Of a DNA stretch of 64,000 nt, positions 23,953 to 33,912 are shown one piece after another. Position 1 is the stretch's first letter. Each line of letters begins with the position of its first letter. The stretch comes from Azolla caroliniana (Eukaryota > Polypodiophyta): NCBI GenBank assembly GCA_043228905.1, contig JBHGNT010000008.1:19344001-19408000 (forward strand), read 5' to 3'. The translations under genes were made by a program, and so were the position numbers. The notes under the pieces were generated by a model. The model ran no database searches. It saw only the letters and a list, made by a program, of their open reading frames with translations, and was not told the DNA's origin.

Positions 23953-26373
23953 CTATTCCGAAGCTGCTTGTTTTTCCTTCCTTATCCGTTTGATGATGTC
24001 GGCCAGTAACTGAGCTTGAGCTTCATAGTCGGCTTTTTGCTTGTCACAGGTACTCCGCCATTTGCTAATTTCGAAAGTCGACTTCACTTTTTCCTCGTTC
24101 CTGCTCTTTGTCAGCTCCCCTACTTCCTGCCGAAGTACTTCCATCTCCTTTCTTTGTTCCGACGTCAAGGTCTTCTCCGCCGATACTTCCTCCCTTGCTT
24201 TGGACAATTCCAAGCGGTTTTCCTTGAGCTGCTCTTTCAGCTTCTCTATCTGTCGGTCGTACGTTGCTGCCTGATTCTTGATGTCCGACGTGGCCTGTTT
24301 ATAATCCTTACATAGTCGGTCGAATTCCTCCGTCTTCTGTTTTAGGCGTCGGTTCGCCTGAGCTCGCAACCGATCATCTCGGTCCTTTTGTTGTCGGAGT
24401 TCCTCTCGCAACCGCTCGATTTCCTGCTCCATTCGTCGGCGCAGCCTATCTTTTTCCTTTTGCAGCTTCCCGTTTTCTTCTTGTAGTCGGTCATTGGTGG
24501 CTTTGCTTCGGCGAAGGCCTTCCTCCATTTGCCGTCTGTCGTCTTCTACCAACTTCCGCTGCTCCCTTTCGTTGTCTCTCAATGCCTCCTGAGCCTGTAA
24601 TTCTTCTTTCAAAGTTGCTATTAACTTCTCGGTCTCAGGGCCGGTTTGCAAGGCCTTCTCCTTCTCCGTTTCTGGTTCGGCTTGCTTTTCTGATGTCCCG
24701 ACCGCCTCGGTGCCATCTTGTGCTTGTCGGCTGCCTTCTTTTGCCTGTGCTAGCTCTTCTTGCAGCTCATGTAATTGTGCCCGGAGCATGACCATATCCT
24801 TAGTCGTCGTCCTAGTCACTTGTTCCCTTTGCTCCTCCTCTTTCTCCATCTGGTCTGCCACTCCCGACAACTGCCCTGACAACCACCTTAGCCATTGTGC
24901 CTTTGTTCTGCCCTCGTCGGTGTGAGCAGGCGTACCTAGCTCCGGCTGTTTTTCCGGCTGTTTCTCCGGCCTCTTCTTTTGCTCCGGCGCTTGTTCCTTT
25001 TCTTGTTCTTCGAACTCCGCCGCCGTCGGTTCCGGTACTGCCGTCTTTGGTGCAGACAGACTTTCATCCTGTGTCGCTTCTGTTCCGGTTACTGGAGGCG
25101 GTTCTTTCGCCCGTTGCTGAGTTCCGTCCGCTGTTGGGGTCGGTCTTGTCGCCTGTTTCTCCTTTCCTTGCCTGGGTGGTAGTATTAACATCGGTTCGGA
25201 TGAGTCTTCCTCTGTTTCAGCGTCCTCCGTCGGTGCGACTATCGGTTCCTTTACTGGTACCGGTTCCGATTCGAGCGTTACTGGTTCGGTGTCGGTTTGC
25301 CTCTTGCTGGTCTTCTTCGCCAGCTTCTCCTTGCCTTTTTCCGCCTTTTTCTTCGTCATGGCCGGTTGCTGTGGCTGTTTCTTTGGCTGCCGTGATGGGC
25401 CTTCTTCCCGCGGTTGTCGAGATGATCCTTCTTCCCGCGGTTGTCGGGATGATCCTTCTTCCCGTGGTTGTCGGGATGATCCTTCTTCCCGTGGCGCTTC
25501 TTCTTCCTGTGTCCATCCTGGAGTGTGTTTCTCTAGGATTCGTCGGCGCTTCATGGTTGGCTTCGGCGTAGTCTCCTGCCGACTTCTTTTCTTGTGCTTG
25601 ATGGGGGACGCCGGTGGGACCAACACGGTTAACCATTGGGATATTCCGGCCCATGGCTTCTTCCCTTCCACCAAGTGCTTGATCGCCTCTTTCAGTCCTT
25701 CGGTAATGAAGTGGAGCCAGTCCACCTGCAGGCCTTCGAATGTCGCGATGACGATTGCTGCTCGGTATTTGGCTATGGCTGGCGGATGAGGGTTCACGAA
25801 CCCATACTCTATCAGGGCGCGGGCCACCTCTCCGAACAACAGGTTCTCTCCACCCTGTGTGTGATACGCCTTGCTGCTGAGGGAATATTCGCCGAAATAT
25901 TCGAAGAATATTTGGCTCGAGGGTAGCTCTATTGTCTGAAGTCCGCCCTCCGCAATCCCGGTGAGCGCTTGTACCGCTCCTTCGGTGACTTCTGCCAGGT
26001 CCACTGCTGTTGCCGCTTGCTCTGGTTCCTTGTGTGGCGGAGCGTCGGCGACCCGCAGCAGCCCTCCTAATCCGTTCTCCATCAGCCATTGTCGCGCTCC
26101 TTCCGACAGTGCCATCGCTTCTTCTTCCTCTGCTGCTGCCTGTGGTCTGAGGTCGTGGTGTGGGTGTTCTGCGCGTCGGATCTCGCTGTCTTGAGCCTGC
26201 GTTTGCTTGTGGGAAAATTCGTAAAAAGTGAACCCTTCTCCGGTTCTTCCTTTATATAGTGGCGTTTCCCTCGAGCCGCCTTTTCCTGTTTTTCGCGCGT
26301 GCGTATCTTCTGCCATAATTAGCATGTCACTCTTTAATTTTGGCGTCTGCACGTCCTCTGCCTCGCATAGCAT
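23953..26373 (-). CDS. Gypsy accessory frame 1, coiled-coil protein
   Basis: This 806-codon frame lies downstream of pol. The N-terminal third has a compact region (ALIEYGFVNPHPPAIAKYRA, about residues 190-240) reminiscent of plant retrotransposon accessory proteins. The middle carries four tandem REEGSSRQP units (27-bp repeat, about 25395-25500). The C-terminal 350 residues are a long Glu/Lys/Gln-rich coiled coil. No signal peptide or membrane anchor is evident, so an envelope role is not supported. Extra frames downstream of pol occur in Athila/Tat-type plant gypsy elements; I cannot place this one in a named lineage. The start could be an internal ATG near the MALSEGARQ block. Confidence 0.6.
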   Translation of the reverse strand: MLCEAEDVQTPKLKSDMLIMAEDTHARKTGKGGSRETPLYKGRTGEGFTFYEFSHKQTQAQDSEIRRAEHPHHDLRPQAAAEEEEAMALSEGARQWLMENGLGGLLRVADAPPHKEPEQAATAVDLAEVTEGAVQALTGIAEGGLQTIELPSSQIFFEYFGEYSLSSKAYHTQGGENLLFGEVARALIEYGFVNPHPPAIAKYRAAIVIATFEGLQVDWLHFITEGLKEAIKHLVEGKKPWAGISQWLTVLVPPASPIKHKKRSRQETTPKPTMKRRRILEKHTPGWTQEEEAPREEGSSRQPREEGSSRQPREEGSSRQPREEGPSRQPKKQPQQPAMTKKKAEKGKEKLAKKTSKRQTDTEPVTLESEPVPVKEPIVAPTEDAETEEDSSEPMLILPPRQGKEKQATRPTPTADGTQQRAKEPPPVTGTEATQDESLSAPKTAVPEPTAAEFEEQEKEQAPEQKKRPEKQPEKQPELGTPAHTDEGRTKAQWLRWLSGQLSGVADQMEKEEEQREQVTRTTTKDMVMLRAQLHELQEELAQAKEGSRQAQDGTEAVGTSEKQAEPETEKEKALQTGPETEKLIATLKEELQAQEALRDNEREQRKLVEDDRRQMEEGLRRSKATNDRLQEENGKLQKEKDRLRRRMEQEIERLREELRQQKDRDDRLRAQANRRLKQKTEEFDRLCKDYKQATSDIKNQAATYDRQIEKLKEQLKENRLELSKAREEVSAEKTLTSEQRKEMEVLRQEVGELTKSRNEEKVKSTFEISKWRSTCDKQKADYEAQAQLLADIIKRIRKEKQAASE

Positions 26374-26672
26374 GTCCTATTTTTGGCGCTTGCGCATGCT
26401 CTGTCATGAATAGCATGTCTGTCCTTTGTTGCCGCGTGTCATGCTTGCGCTTCTTTGCCGCGTGTGTCGAATCTCCTACGTGTCTGTCATTAAGACTCCT
26501 TGATTGCCGCGCATGTTAAATCTTGTACATCGGCCCCCCACGTTCTGTGCTTTAAATAGCTCGTGCACCCGTGTGACGGTTGTAACTACCTCCTTCATCA
26601 TTACCATGATTTTCTTGATCCTCTCTTTTTTGATCTCTTCTTGTCTTGAATTTTCTAACCGTAGCATCACGT

Positions 26673-26707
<35 letters not shown>

Positions 26708-26723
26708 CCACCCATGTGCCGCA
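26374..26723. other. Gypsy pol-to-accessory spacer with T33 tract
   Basis: This spacer contains 33 consecutive T on the plus strand (26675-26707; A tract on the element's sense strand) directly after the pol stop, plus GC-rich repeats of CGCGTG. No separate gene is supported. Confidence 0.6.
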
Positions 26724-29700
26724 TCATTGTTCGGTTCCCCCCGATGTGTTCGGGTCGGTGCGCACTGTTGTCGGTTCCTCGTTGTTACGCGTCGGTGTCG
26801 GCTCCTCGGTCCTCCGGATCTGTGTCGGTTCCTCGCCATTCAGGATGTTCGGGTCTTGCTTGAAGGGGTTAGCTGGCATGTGCCCCTTATACGGTTTTAG
26901 GCGAAACCCATTTGCCCATTTGCCCACAACTTCTCCTGACAACGTCCCGAGCTGGTAAGACCCATTGTACTCCTTTGTGATCCAGAATGGTCCGGTCCAC
27001 CGAAATCGCAATTTCCCTGGCATGCTCCCCATCCTTGTCTGGAACAGTAATACAGGTTTCCCGACCTCGAATTCCTTTTCGTTACCGCGCCGGTGTCGGT
27101 CTACAAAGGCTTTCCTCCTCCTTTGCTCTAGTTCTAGCTGTAGCAGGCTGGTCATTCGGTTTTCCTCCAGTTCCAACAGCATCTCCATCCGGATTCGTTC
27201 AGATTCCTTCTCGCTTAACCGCTCCTTAACCTGTATTCTTAAGCTAGGAATTTGGAATTCTACTGGCATGACTGCTTCCAAGCCGAATGCCAGTCGGAAC
27301 GGGGTCGTCCGGATGCTAGTCTTGTACGCCGTTCGGTACGCCCACAGCACGCTCTGCAACTTCGTGTCCCAGTCGGTCCGGTTCTCATTGACGATTTTTC
27401 TAAGGATGTTCTGTAGCGTTTTGTTTGTTGATTCCGCTAATCCGTTGGCTTGAGGGTAGTAGGGAGTGCTTCGTTTGTGTACTACCGCATAGAATGATGT
27501 CAAACTTTCCACCACCTGCCCGAGGAAATGTCCTCCCTGGTCACTGATCAGCTCGATCGGGCATCCGTACCGACACCATATGCATTCGTATAAGAATTTG
27601 GCCGTGGACGCCGTCGTGTTGTCCCGTAGTGCCTTTGCTTCTACCCATTTGGTGCAGTAGTCGGTAGCCACTATTATATACCGATTTCCGGTCCGCATTG
27701 CCGGTGGCTTGAAGGGACCGACAAAGTCCAAGCCCCACTTTTGGAATGGTTCTAATGGCAAGACCGGGTGATGTGGCATCCGGGCCTGCTCCGTGGGTTG
27801 GCCCAGTCGTTGGCACAGGTCGCATTCCCTGCTATACTTAACGGCATCTCTCATGGTAGTCGGCCACCATAGTCCGCTCTGCCATATCTTCCGGGCTGTT
27901 GTTTCGCCGGCATAATGCCCGCCTGCAATTCCACAGTGGGCTTCCCTCAGGATCAGATCCTTTTCATCGCTCCGCATTGCTCGCCTCCATACGCCATCTG
28001 CCCCCTTGTGATAGAGGGTGTCTCCTACCAAGCAGAAATGTCTGCTCCGTACTGCCATCCTTTTCCGTTCGTCTCGGTCCAGGTTTTCCGGGCGGACTCC
28101 GGTGCTCAGGAACTGATGCATTTCGGTTAACCATTTGTCTTCGTCCGCTACTGTGGCCTCCGTTGCCGGTGCCGTCGTGACCCTAAACAGCTCGGCGTCG
28201 GGAAATTCGTCCTGTACGCCGTCCCCTGATTCTCCGGATTCTAGTCTGCTCAGGTAGTCTGCTACCGCATGCTGCACCCCGGGTCGGTGGAAAATGTCGA
28301 ATTCGAATTCCTGTAATAGCAGCGTCCATCGTGCGAGTTTTCCTGTCAGGGCTGCCTTTGAGACCAGGTAGAGTAGTGCCGAGTGGTCAACGTGGAAGGA
28401 GAACTTTCGTCCGAGCAGATAGTGCCTGTACTTTGTGACACTGTACACCATTCCTAATGCCTCTCGTTCCGTTGTAGAGTAGTTCCGTTCGGCTTTCGAG
28501 AGTTTCCTGCTTGCGTAGTACACTGGCCGATACCATTTCGGTTCCGTGAGTTGCATCAAAACGCTGCCGATTGCTACGTCCGACGCGTCGACGAAGACGT
28601 GAAAGCTTTTACTCCAGTCCGGCGGCTGCACCACCGGAGCTTGTGACAGCATGACCTTCAACGCTTGGTAGGCTTTCTCCTCCGTTTCTGTCCATTGGAA
28701 AGGTACTCTATGTACAGCAGCGTGTAATGGTGTAGCAAAGTCGGCAAGGTGCCGTATCATCCGACTATGCCACCTTATTTGACCAAGGAATCGGCTTAAA
28801 GCCTTTGCGTTATTCGGTGCCGGTGCGTCGAGAATTGCTTTTACTTTATCCGGATCTACCGCGATTCCTTCCCGACTCACCACGTGCCCTAATAGGTTGC
28901 CGCTTGCGACTCCAAAGACGCACTTAGCCGGGTTCAGACTTAATCGGTACTCGCGACACTTTTCTAAGCATAGTCGTAGGTGATCGAGATGTTCTCCGTG
29001 TCGGCTGTAGACGGCGAAATCGTCTAGGAACACCTGCATAAAACCGGGAATAAAATCCCCGAAGATTTCCATAATTATCCTTTGAAATGTTGCAGGGGCT
29101 GTCTTTAATCCGAACATCATCACGACCACGACGAACACTCCCCATTCCGTCACGAACGTTGTTTTCTCTTGGTCGGCCGGGTTCATTCGGATTTGGTTGT
29201 AGCCGCTGAATCCATCCAGGAAGCTGTAAACTTCGTGGCCGGCCACCGCATCTAGCACCCCGTCCGTGAATGGTAGTGGAAAAGCGTCGGTCACCGTCGC
29301 GGCATTTAGTTTCCTGTAGTCCACACATACCCGGATTTTGCCGTTCTTTTTCGGGACCACCACTATCGGGCTTAGCCAGGTTGCCTGCTTGACTGGTCGG
29401 ATAAATCCGACCCGGAGAAGCTTGTCAATTTCCTCCTTCACCTTTGCCGCATAGTTTGGATTCATCCAGTACCGACGTTGAGCGATGGGTTTCGCGTCAG
29501 TACTTAGATGAATTTGGTGCTGGTAGAGCTGGGGGTCCAACCCTCGCATGTCTTCGTATGACCATGCGAACACGTCCTTGAAATCCGTTAATAGTGCTAC
29601 CATTGCCTGTTTTTCCTCCTTCGGCAATTCCTTCGCGACTTTTACTGGTCGAGGTTGTTCTGTTGTGCCGAGGTCCACCTCTTCCAGCTGGGATGCTTTC

Positions 29701-31532
29701 ACCCTTTGGGATATCGTCATTTCTCTTTCTAGGGCCTCCTGTGCTTGGCGTAGTTCCCGGATCGCCGCTTTGTCCGGCTCGTCCGGCATTGTGATGTACG
29801 GCTCTACTGCTGCCGTGATATCCACCTCAAAAAGTGGGACGATCTGTGGGTGTTCCTCGAGGTACCGATCAACTTCCTCATCCGGTAAGCCCTCCAACAT
29901 GTTGATGCTTTCGGCATATAAAGGGGTTGCCTCTTTGCTAGTGAGTACCTGTGGTTGCGTGGCTACCCGTACCTTTGTTTTCCCTCGTCGGAACGTGATC
30001 ATATTCTTTTGCCAGTTTTGCTTGATATGCGCCATTCGCAGCCATAGTCGTCCTAACAGTAGGGGATATGCGCCTTGTACATTCAGCTCTAGTACCACGG
30101 CCGATATCCGGAATACGTGGCCCCCTATCGTTACTTCCAATTCCCGGATAAGACCGGTTGGTCGGACTGAGCTTGTATCCGCCATGCGTAACCAGAAGGG
30201 GCATGGTTCCCACTCCTGGATGCCTAGGTCGTCGCATGTTTGTCGGCTGATGACGTTCACCCCGGAGCCTCCGTCAATAATTGTTCCTGGAATCTCCTTT
30301 CCTTTGACGATTGTCGTGATTGCTGGGCTACTGGTATCGACCACCGCTGGGCCTTCCTCTGGGTTGGAGAAAAATGCCGGTGCTGGCGTCGACGTCGGTT
30401 TGCTCACGGCGGCTTGTAAGTCTGCTGTAAACCGCGGCACCAACTGCAGTAACCGTGCCGACGGCAGCACGATCTGACAATCTTGTAGTGCTTGCCATGT
30501 CGGGTTTTCTCCTGGCTGTACGATTTCCTCATCCTTTGGCATATTTTGGTCTCTTACTTGCGCCGCACCTTGTTCGTTGGCTTCTTTGATCCATTGTGCC
30601 GCTTGTTTTCTGATTGCTTCCTGGGCTTCCCATTCGGCGGCCTTCCCCTTCGACCGCGTGGTAACCTGCTGTACTTCGGCTGTCACCATGTTGACTGCCG
30701 GCTGCTTGTCGGTTGTTTTGCTTGGGCATTGATTACTGTAATGCCCCTCTTTTCGGCAGTAATAACAGTACACCCTGTGCGTGTTGCTGGATTCTCCTTT
30801 TTCCCCTGTTTGGGGAAGGGGCATTCCCCGGCGGTTGTCCTCGGTTTGTCGGTTCTCCGGTGCCGCTACTGGTTTGTCATTCCTTGCTGCCTCCCGACGC
30901 TCCTCTCTACGGAAGAATCCACGCCTTTGGTTCCGTCGGAAATTCCGGTTCCCTGGCCGCCTTTCTTCTCTGCGTCGCTCGTATTCCGGGGATTCGTCTC
31001 GGTCGTACCGGTCCCGGGGGTAGCTATCCCTGCGGTTCTCCTCTCGGTCATAGCTGTCGCGTCTTCTATCGGGGTATCTGTCGCCGCGTTCTCGTCGGTA
31101 GCGGTCGTCCCTCCGGAATCGATCCTCTTCCGGGTCCCGGTTGCGCGGTTCTATGTGTCGGACTGGTGCCGCTTGTCGAGTTAACAGGTTATACTCGCAT
31201 CGGTTCGTTGTGTGGGCGCGAGAATTGCATATCATGCACTGTGCACGCAGGGTGCAGTCGACGGTCGAGTGCCCCGAATTTAGGCATGTTGTGCATTGTA
31301 GGGCTTGTCGGAACCGGAGGTCCTCCTCCTTCGGAAGCGCCTGGTGTAACGCCCCCATCGGCAAGAAGGGGCTCGTCTTGTCCATTTCCAGGACCCGATC
31401 AATGACTTGGTCCATTGTGCTAGTGCTGAAATCGAGGATTCCACACATCGCTCGAAGTGGCTCTTTCAACGCAGCCAAAAAGACTGCTTTGGCCTCCTCT
31501 TCGGGTGGTGCTCTTGCTAATTGACTGTGCAA
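26724..31532 (-). CDS. Gypsy gag C-terminus and pol polyprotein
   Basis: On the minus strand this long frame reads through the end of gag with a CCHC knuckle (CYYCRKEGHYSNQC), an aspartic protease (IIDGGSGVNVIS, a DGGSG variant seen in plant gypsy), reverse transcriptase (catalytic block VFLDDFAVY), RNase H (FHVFVDASDVAIGSVL) and integrase with an HHCC zinc site (HCGIAGGHYAG ... CDLCQRLG) and a D-D-E core (WGLDFVGPF, ELISDQGGHF, NGLAESTNKTL). RT-RNase H-integrase order marks it as Ty3/gypsy. I see no chromodomain after integrase. The frame is intact over about 1,600 codons; its first in-frame ATG is uncertain because it is fused in frame to gag. Confidence 0.9.
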   Translation of the reverse strand: MHSQLARAPPEEEAKAVFLAALKEPLRAMCGILDFSTSTMDQVIDRVLEMDKTSPFLPMGALHQALPKEEDLRFRQALQCTTCLNSGHSTVDCTLRAQCMICNSRAHTTNRCEYNLLTRQAAPVRHIEPRNRDPEEDRFRRDDRYRRERGDRYPDRRRDSYDREENRRDSYPRDRYDRDESPEYERRREERRPGNRNFRRNQRRGFFRREERREAARNDKPVAAPENRQTEDNRRGMPLPQTGEKGESSNTHRVYCYYCRKEGHYSNQCPSKTTDKQPAVNMVTAEVQQVTTRSKGKAAEWEAQEAIRKQAAQWIKEANEQGAAQVRDQNMPKDEEIVQPGENPTWQALQDCQIVLPSARLLQLVPRFTADLQAAVSKPTSTPAPAFFSNPEEGPAVVDTSSPAITTIVKGKEIPGTIIDGGSGVNVISRQTCDDLGIQEWEPCPFWLRMADTSSVRPTGLIRELEVTIGGHVFRISAVVLELNVQGAYPLLLGRLWLRMAHIKQNWQKNMITFRRGKTKVRVATQPQVLTSKEATPLYAESINMLEGLPDEEVDRYLEEHPQIVPLFEVDITAAVEPYITMPDEPDKAAIRELRQAQEALEREMTISQRVKASQLEEVDLGTTEQPRPVKVAKELPKEEKQAMVALLTDFKDVFAWSYEDMRGLDPQLYQHQIHLSTDAKPIAQRRYWMNPNYAAKVKEEIDKLLRVGFIRPVKQATWLSPIVVVPKKNGKIRVCVDYRKLNAATVTDAFPLPFTDGVLDAVAGHEVYSFLDGFSGYNQIRMNPADQEKTTFVTEWGVFVVVVMMFGLKTAPATFQRIIMEIFGDFIPGFMQVFLDDFAVYSRHGEHLDHLRLCLEKCREYRLSLNPAKCVFGVASGNLLGHVVSREGIAVDPDKVKAILDAPAPNNAKALSRFLGQIRWHSRMIRHLADFATPLHAAVHRVPFQWTETEEKAYQALKVMLSQAPVVQPPDWSKSFHVFVDASDVAIGSVLMQLTEPKWYRPVYYASRKLSKAERNYSTTEREALGMVYSVTKYRHYLLGRKFSFHVDHSALLYLVSKAALTGKLARWTLLLQEFEFDIFHRPGVQHAVADYLSRLESGESGDGVQDEFPDAELFRVTTAPATEATVADEDKWLTEMHQFLSTGVRPENLDRDERKRMAVRSRHFCLVGDTLYHKGADGVWRRAMRSDEKDLILREAHCGIAGGHYAGETTARKIWQSGLWWPTTMRDAVKYSRECDLCQRLGQPTEQARMPHHPVLPLEPFQKWGLDFVGPFKPPAMRTGNRYIIVATDYCTKWVEAKALRDNTTASTAKFLYECIWCRYGCPIELISDQGGHFLGQVVESLTSFYAVVHKRSTPYYPQANGLAESTNKTLQNILRKIVNENRTDWDTKLQSVLWAYRTAYKTSIRTTPFRLAFGLEAVMPVEFQIPSLRIQVKERLSEKESERIRMEMLLELEENRMTSLLQLELEQRRRKAFVDRHRRGNEKEFEVGKPVLLFQTRMGSMPGKLRFRWTGPFWITKEYNGSYQLGTLSGEVVGKWANGFRLKPYKGHMPANPFKQDPNILNGEEPTQIRRTEEPTPTRNNEEPTTVRTDPNTSGGTEQ

Positions 31533-32409
31533 GGTCTGGAACCGAATGATAAATTGTGGGACCGTCTCGTTTTCTCCCTGCCGGGTGGCGTAAAAACTGG
31601 GTTTTCAATGCCTCGAACGTGGCGAAGCTGCCTGGTAAGTGCTTTGCGTGCCACCGGGCCGCCGGTCCTTCTAATGTCATGCCGAATTCGGCGACTTTGG
31701 ATCGGTCGGCCTCGGGCTCCGTCAGTCTCTGGGACACGTGGTTGGCTTCCCATGTTCGCAGGAATGCATACACATGTGCCTCTCCGTCGGGCTCATCCCG
31801 ATACTTTGGGTACGGATACGGCATCGTGTCGTCCCATTGATTCTCCTGCGCTGGTTCCTCCGAAGTCGGTATCCGCTCCTGCGGTTCCTCCGCGGGTGGT
31901 GTTGGTATCCGCTCCTGCGGTTCCTCCGCGGGTGGTGTTGATAACCGCTCCTGCGGTTCCTCCGCGGGTGGTGTTGGTATCCGCTCCTCCCTCCTCGGCG
32001 ATTGCCGGTCACCGAACTCCAGAGTTATTTCCTCCTCTGGCTCCGATGTTGCTGAGTAATCCGACTCAAAGGGGTTGTTCTCGTGGCTGCTTTTATAACG
32101 GGATCCCACGCTTTCCCCGCTATCCGAATCCGCCTCTAATGTTGCAAATGCCGTTGCGTCCCCGCCGCCGCCGGTGAGAGTCTGTAGTAGTGTCTCCGCT
32201 TCTTGGAGGCTGGTTATGCTACTGCCTTCGTCGGAAGCTTGTAGAACCTGGAACTGCAGTGCTTCTTCTGCGATTTGCCGAAGCGTTTTGGAGAATGACC
32301 GATCGCGCCGGATCTCGTCGACGGCTTGCTGCAGGGCTTCCCGTCGTCGCTGCCGTTCGGCGTGGCGTCTCCCTCTTTTGGTGATGTGGTCGTTATTTTG
32401 TCTAGACAT
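31533..32409 (-). pseudogene. Gypsy gag N-terminal part with one-base frameshift
   Basis: The start is MSRQNNDHITKRG at 32409, just inside the 5' LTR. An acidic spacer holds four ERIPTPPAEEPQ-type repeats (about 31858-31990), and a capsid-like block ARWHAKHLPGSFATFEALKT precedes the break. At a run of five T on the sense strand (plus 31592-31596) the frame leaves gag; with four T it would run straight into the pol frame. Either an inactivating indel, a homopolymer sequencing error or a slippage site would explain this. Slippage in mid-capsid would be unusual, so I favour indel or error. Confidence 0.7.
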
Positions 32410-32461
32410 CCATCCCCCGGTTGTCCTCTGCACTCTGCAGGAATCGTGGTCGCCAAAATAG

Positions 32462-32831
32462 TGTTGTATGTATGGCTGGACTAGCCGCAACACAGGTGTC
32501 TATCCGACACTTCTCCAAAGGGGTGGTAGGGATAGGATGTTAATACACGCGTATGATAATTACACTTAAGCACAGACGAAGACAAGATCAATAAACATAA
32601 GCAAGACTATATTAATTCTTCGTAACTTCATTACAAAACATCGGATCCTTTTATAGGCATCCGGCCATATTACAATCGGTGCTCTTAGGCAACCGTTAAC
32701 CGAAACCGAATCGGTTCGGATCCGGATCGGTTACAACTACCGGATTCGTCCCTCCTAATAATTCTATTCCTATTTCTATATTTATCCGATCCGACCTTGC
32801 TTTCCCATTTGCCTTCTCTGACCGGCCAACA
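32462..32831 (-). repeat. Gypsy 5' LTR
   Basis: This is the 370-base LTR adjacent to gag. The sense strand just inside reads CTATTTTGGCGACCACGATT. A primer site probably starts at TGGCGACC but I cannot name the tRNA. Confidence 0.95.
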
Positions 32832-33795
32832 GTTTCCTGGGCACTTCCTTCATTCTCGGTATCTTTATTAATATCGTATTCTTCAATAGAGAACTCTTCA
32901 CATGTGTCATTATTTACATTCCCTGTAGATGAGCTCAGACAATATTCTTCGATAGAATATGGTGAGTCGGTCGACAGACAATATTCTTCAATCGAATATG
33001 GTGACTCTGTCGACAAACAATACTCTTCAGTAGAAAACGATGGGTCTGATGACAAACAATATTCTTCAATCGAGAACGGTGAATCTTCACTCATGGCATA
33101 AGGTCTAGATAGGGCTCTCTAAGTTATGTGCTTAAGGTAAGGAAAAAAACTAATAAGCTCCTCTCTAAACATATACTCCTCTCTAAACATAAACTTCTCT
33201 CTAAACAAAAGCCAAATCAATAGAATGTCTATATTATGTAATATTCTATTAATACAATACATCAGAAAATTATTTTTAATAAAGTAATTGTACTTAAAAT
33301 ATCAATTATTATATAAACTACATCTATATGAAGTTAAATCAAGTAAAATATAAAACTAATCATTAACAAGCCATGAATATGTTGGATTAATGTTAAAATC
33401 ATTGGCTAATTAATGGCACCCATTTTAATATAGAACGTCTCACTCATTGGTTCTTTAATGCTCACCATTTTAAATATTAGACTTATCAATCATTGGTTAA
33501 TTCATGCCAACATCTTTAATACATAGTATTTGAGAGTCATAAAAATGGTTGCTTTTAGTAATCAATCATTGGTACATTCATGAACCTCTATCATTGTCTC
33601 CTTTATAACCTTTGAAGTCATTGTAGGTTGTTATGACTATAAAAGATTGATCAATATGTTAGTTTGACTTTGTAATCATTAATATAATTCATAAGTTACT
33701 CTAGTTAATGTGACTATGGTTACCAACTAACTATCCTCAAAGTTACCAACCTTGGTTAAGGTGACTATGGTTACTTTAACCAATGTTGTCAATCC

Positions 33796-33805
33796 CTATA
33801 AATAG
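33796..33805 (+). promoter_or_regulatory. TATA box, methyltransferase gene
   Basis: CTATAAATAG lies about 30 bases before CACTCACAAGAG (near 33825), a plausible transcription start, and 143 bases before the ATG at 33948. Confidence 0.6.
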
Positions 33806-33830
33806 GAAGACCTCGTCATATTTCACTCAC

Positions 33831-33912
33831 AAGAGCGTACAGAGCGTACAGAGCACACAGAACGTAGAGAGCACACAAAGCACACAGAGCACACAGAGCA
33901 CAAAGCACGAAA
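33831..33912 (+). repeat. Tandem decamer in the 5' leader
   Basis: About eight imperfect copies of AGAGCACAC / AGAGCGTAC (9-10 bases) fill the predicted 5' UTR between TATA box and ATG. They resemble no known operator. Their position suggests a leader element, which is inference. Confidence 0.65.

Larger units (their letters stand above)
22769..32836 (-). mobile_element. Young gypsy retrotransposon, minus strand
   Basis: The element runs 22774-32831 (10,058 bases) with two 370-base LTRs and a perfect 5-bp duplication GTTTC (22769-22773, 32832-32836). The LTRs differ at three sites in 370, so insertion is recent. It carries gag, a long pol and two additional frames downstream of pol. It sits inside the DUF7869-like gene, splitting the coding sequence between a Glu and a Thr codon, and is the latest event in the pile. 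Confidence 0.95.
20298..33094 (-). pseudogene. DUF7869-like transposase candidate, split by gypsy
   Basis: The gene starts at 33094 (MSEDSPFSIEEYCLS), is broken at 32832 by the gypsy element, resumes at 22773 and stops at 20298; the uninterrupted length is about 910 codons with no intron. The N-terminus has at least four SIEEYCLS-type repeats. The core (about 21380-21930) matches the DUF7869 pattern: MIDGMDQKKTCLPH, then QLDNTARENKN, then VGHTHDHIDQMFS. The acidic residues in these three blocks are candidates for an RNase-H-fold catalytic triad, which is inference. Toward the C-terminus, FWVGKILEV...INVHWYNT resembles a small beta-barrel reader, followed by a basic and then acidic tail. This copy also has an in-frame TGA at 22537-22539 and a one-base shift near 21975. 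Confidence 0.7.

Noticed and set aside
24016-25926. Plus-strand frames of 60-220 codons over the gypsy accessory gene
   Set aside because: They are antisense to a long Glu/Lys/Gln-rich coiled coil, whose codons leave the opposite strand open by composition.
29548-30477. A 309-codon plus-strand frame over gypsy pol
   Set aside because: It is antisense to protease and reverse-transcriptase motifs that are clearly coding on the minus strand.
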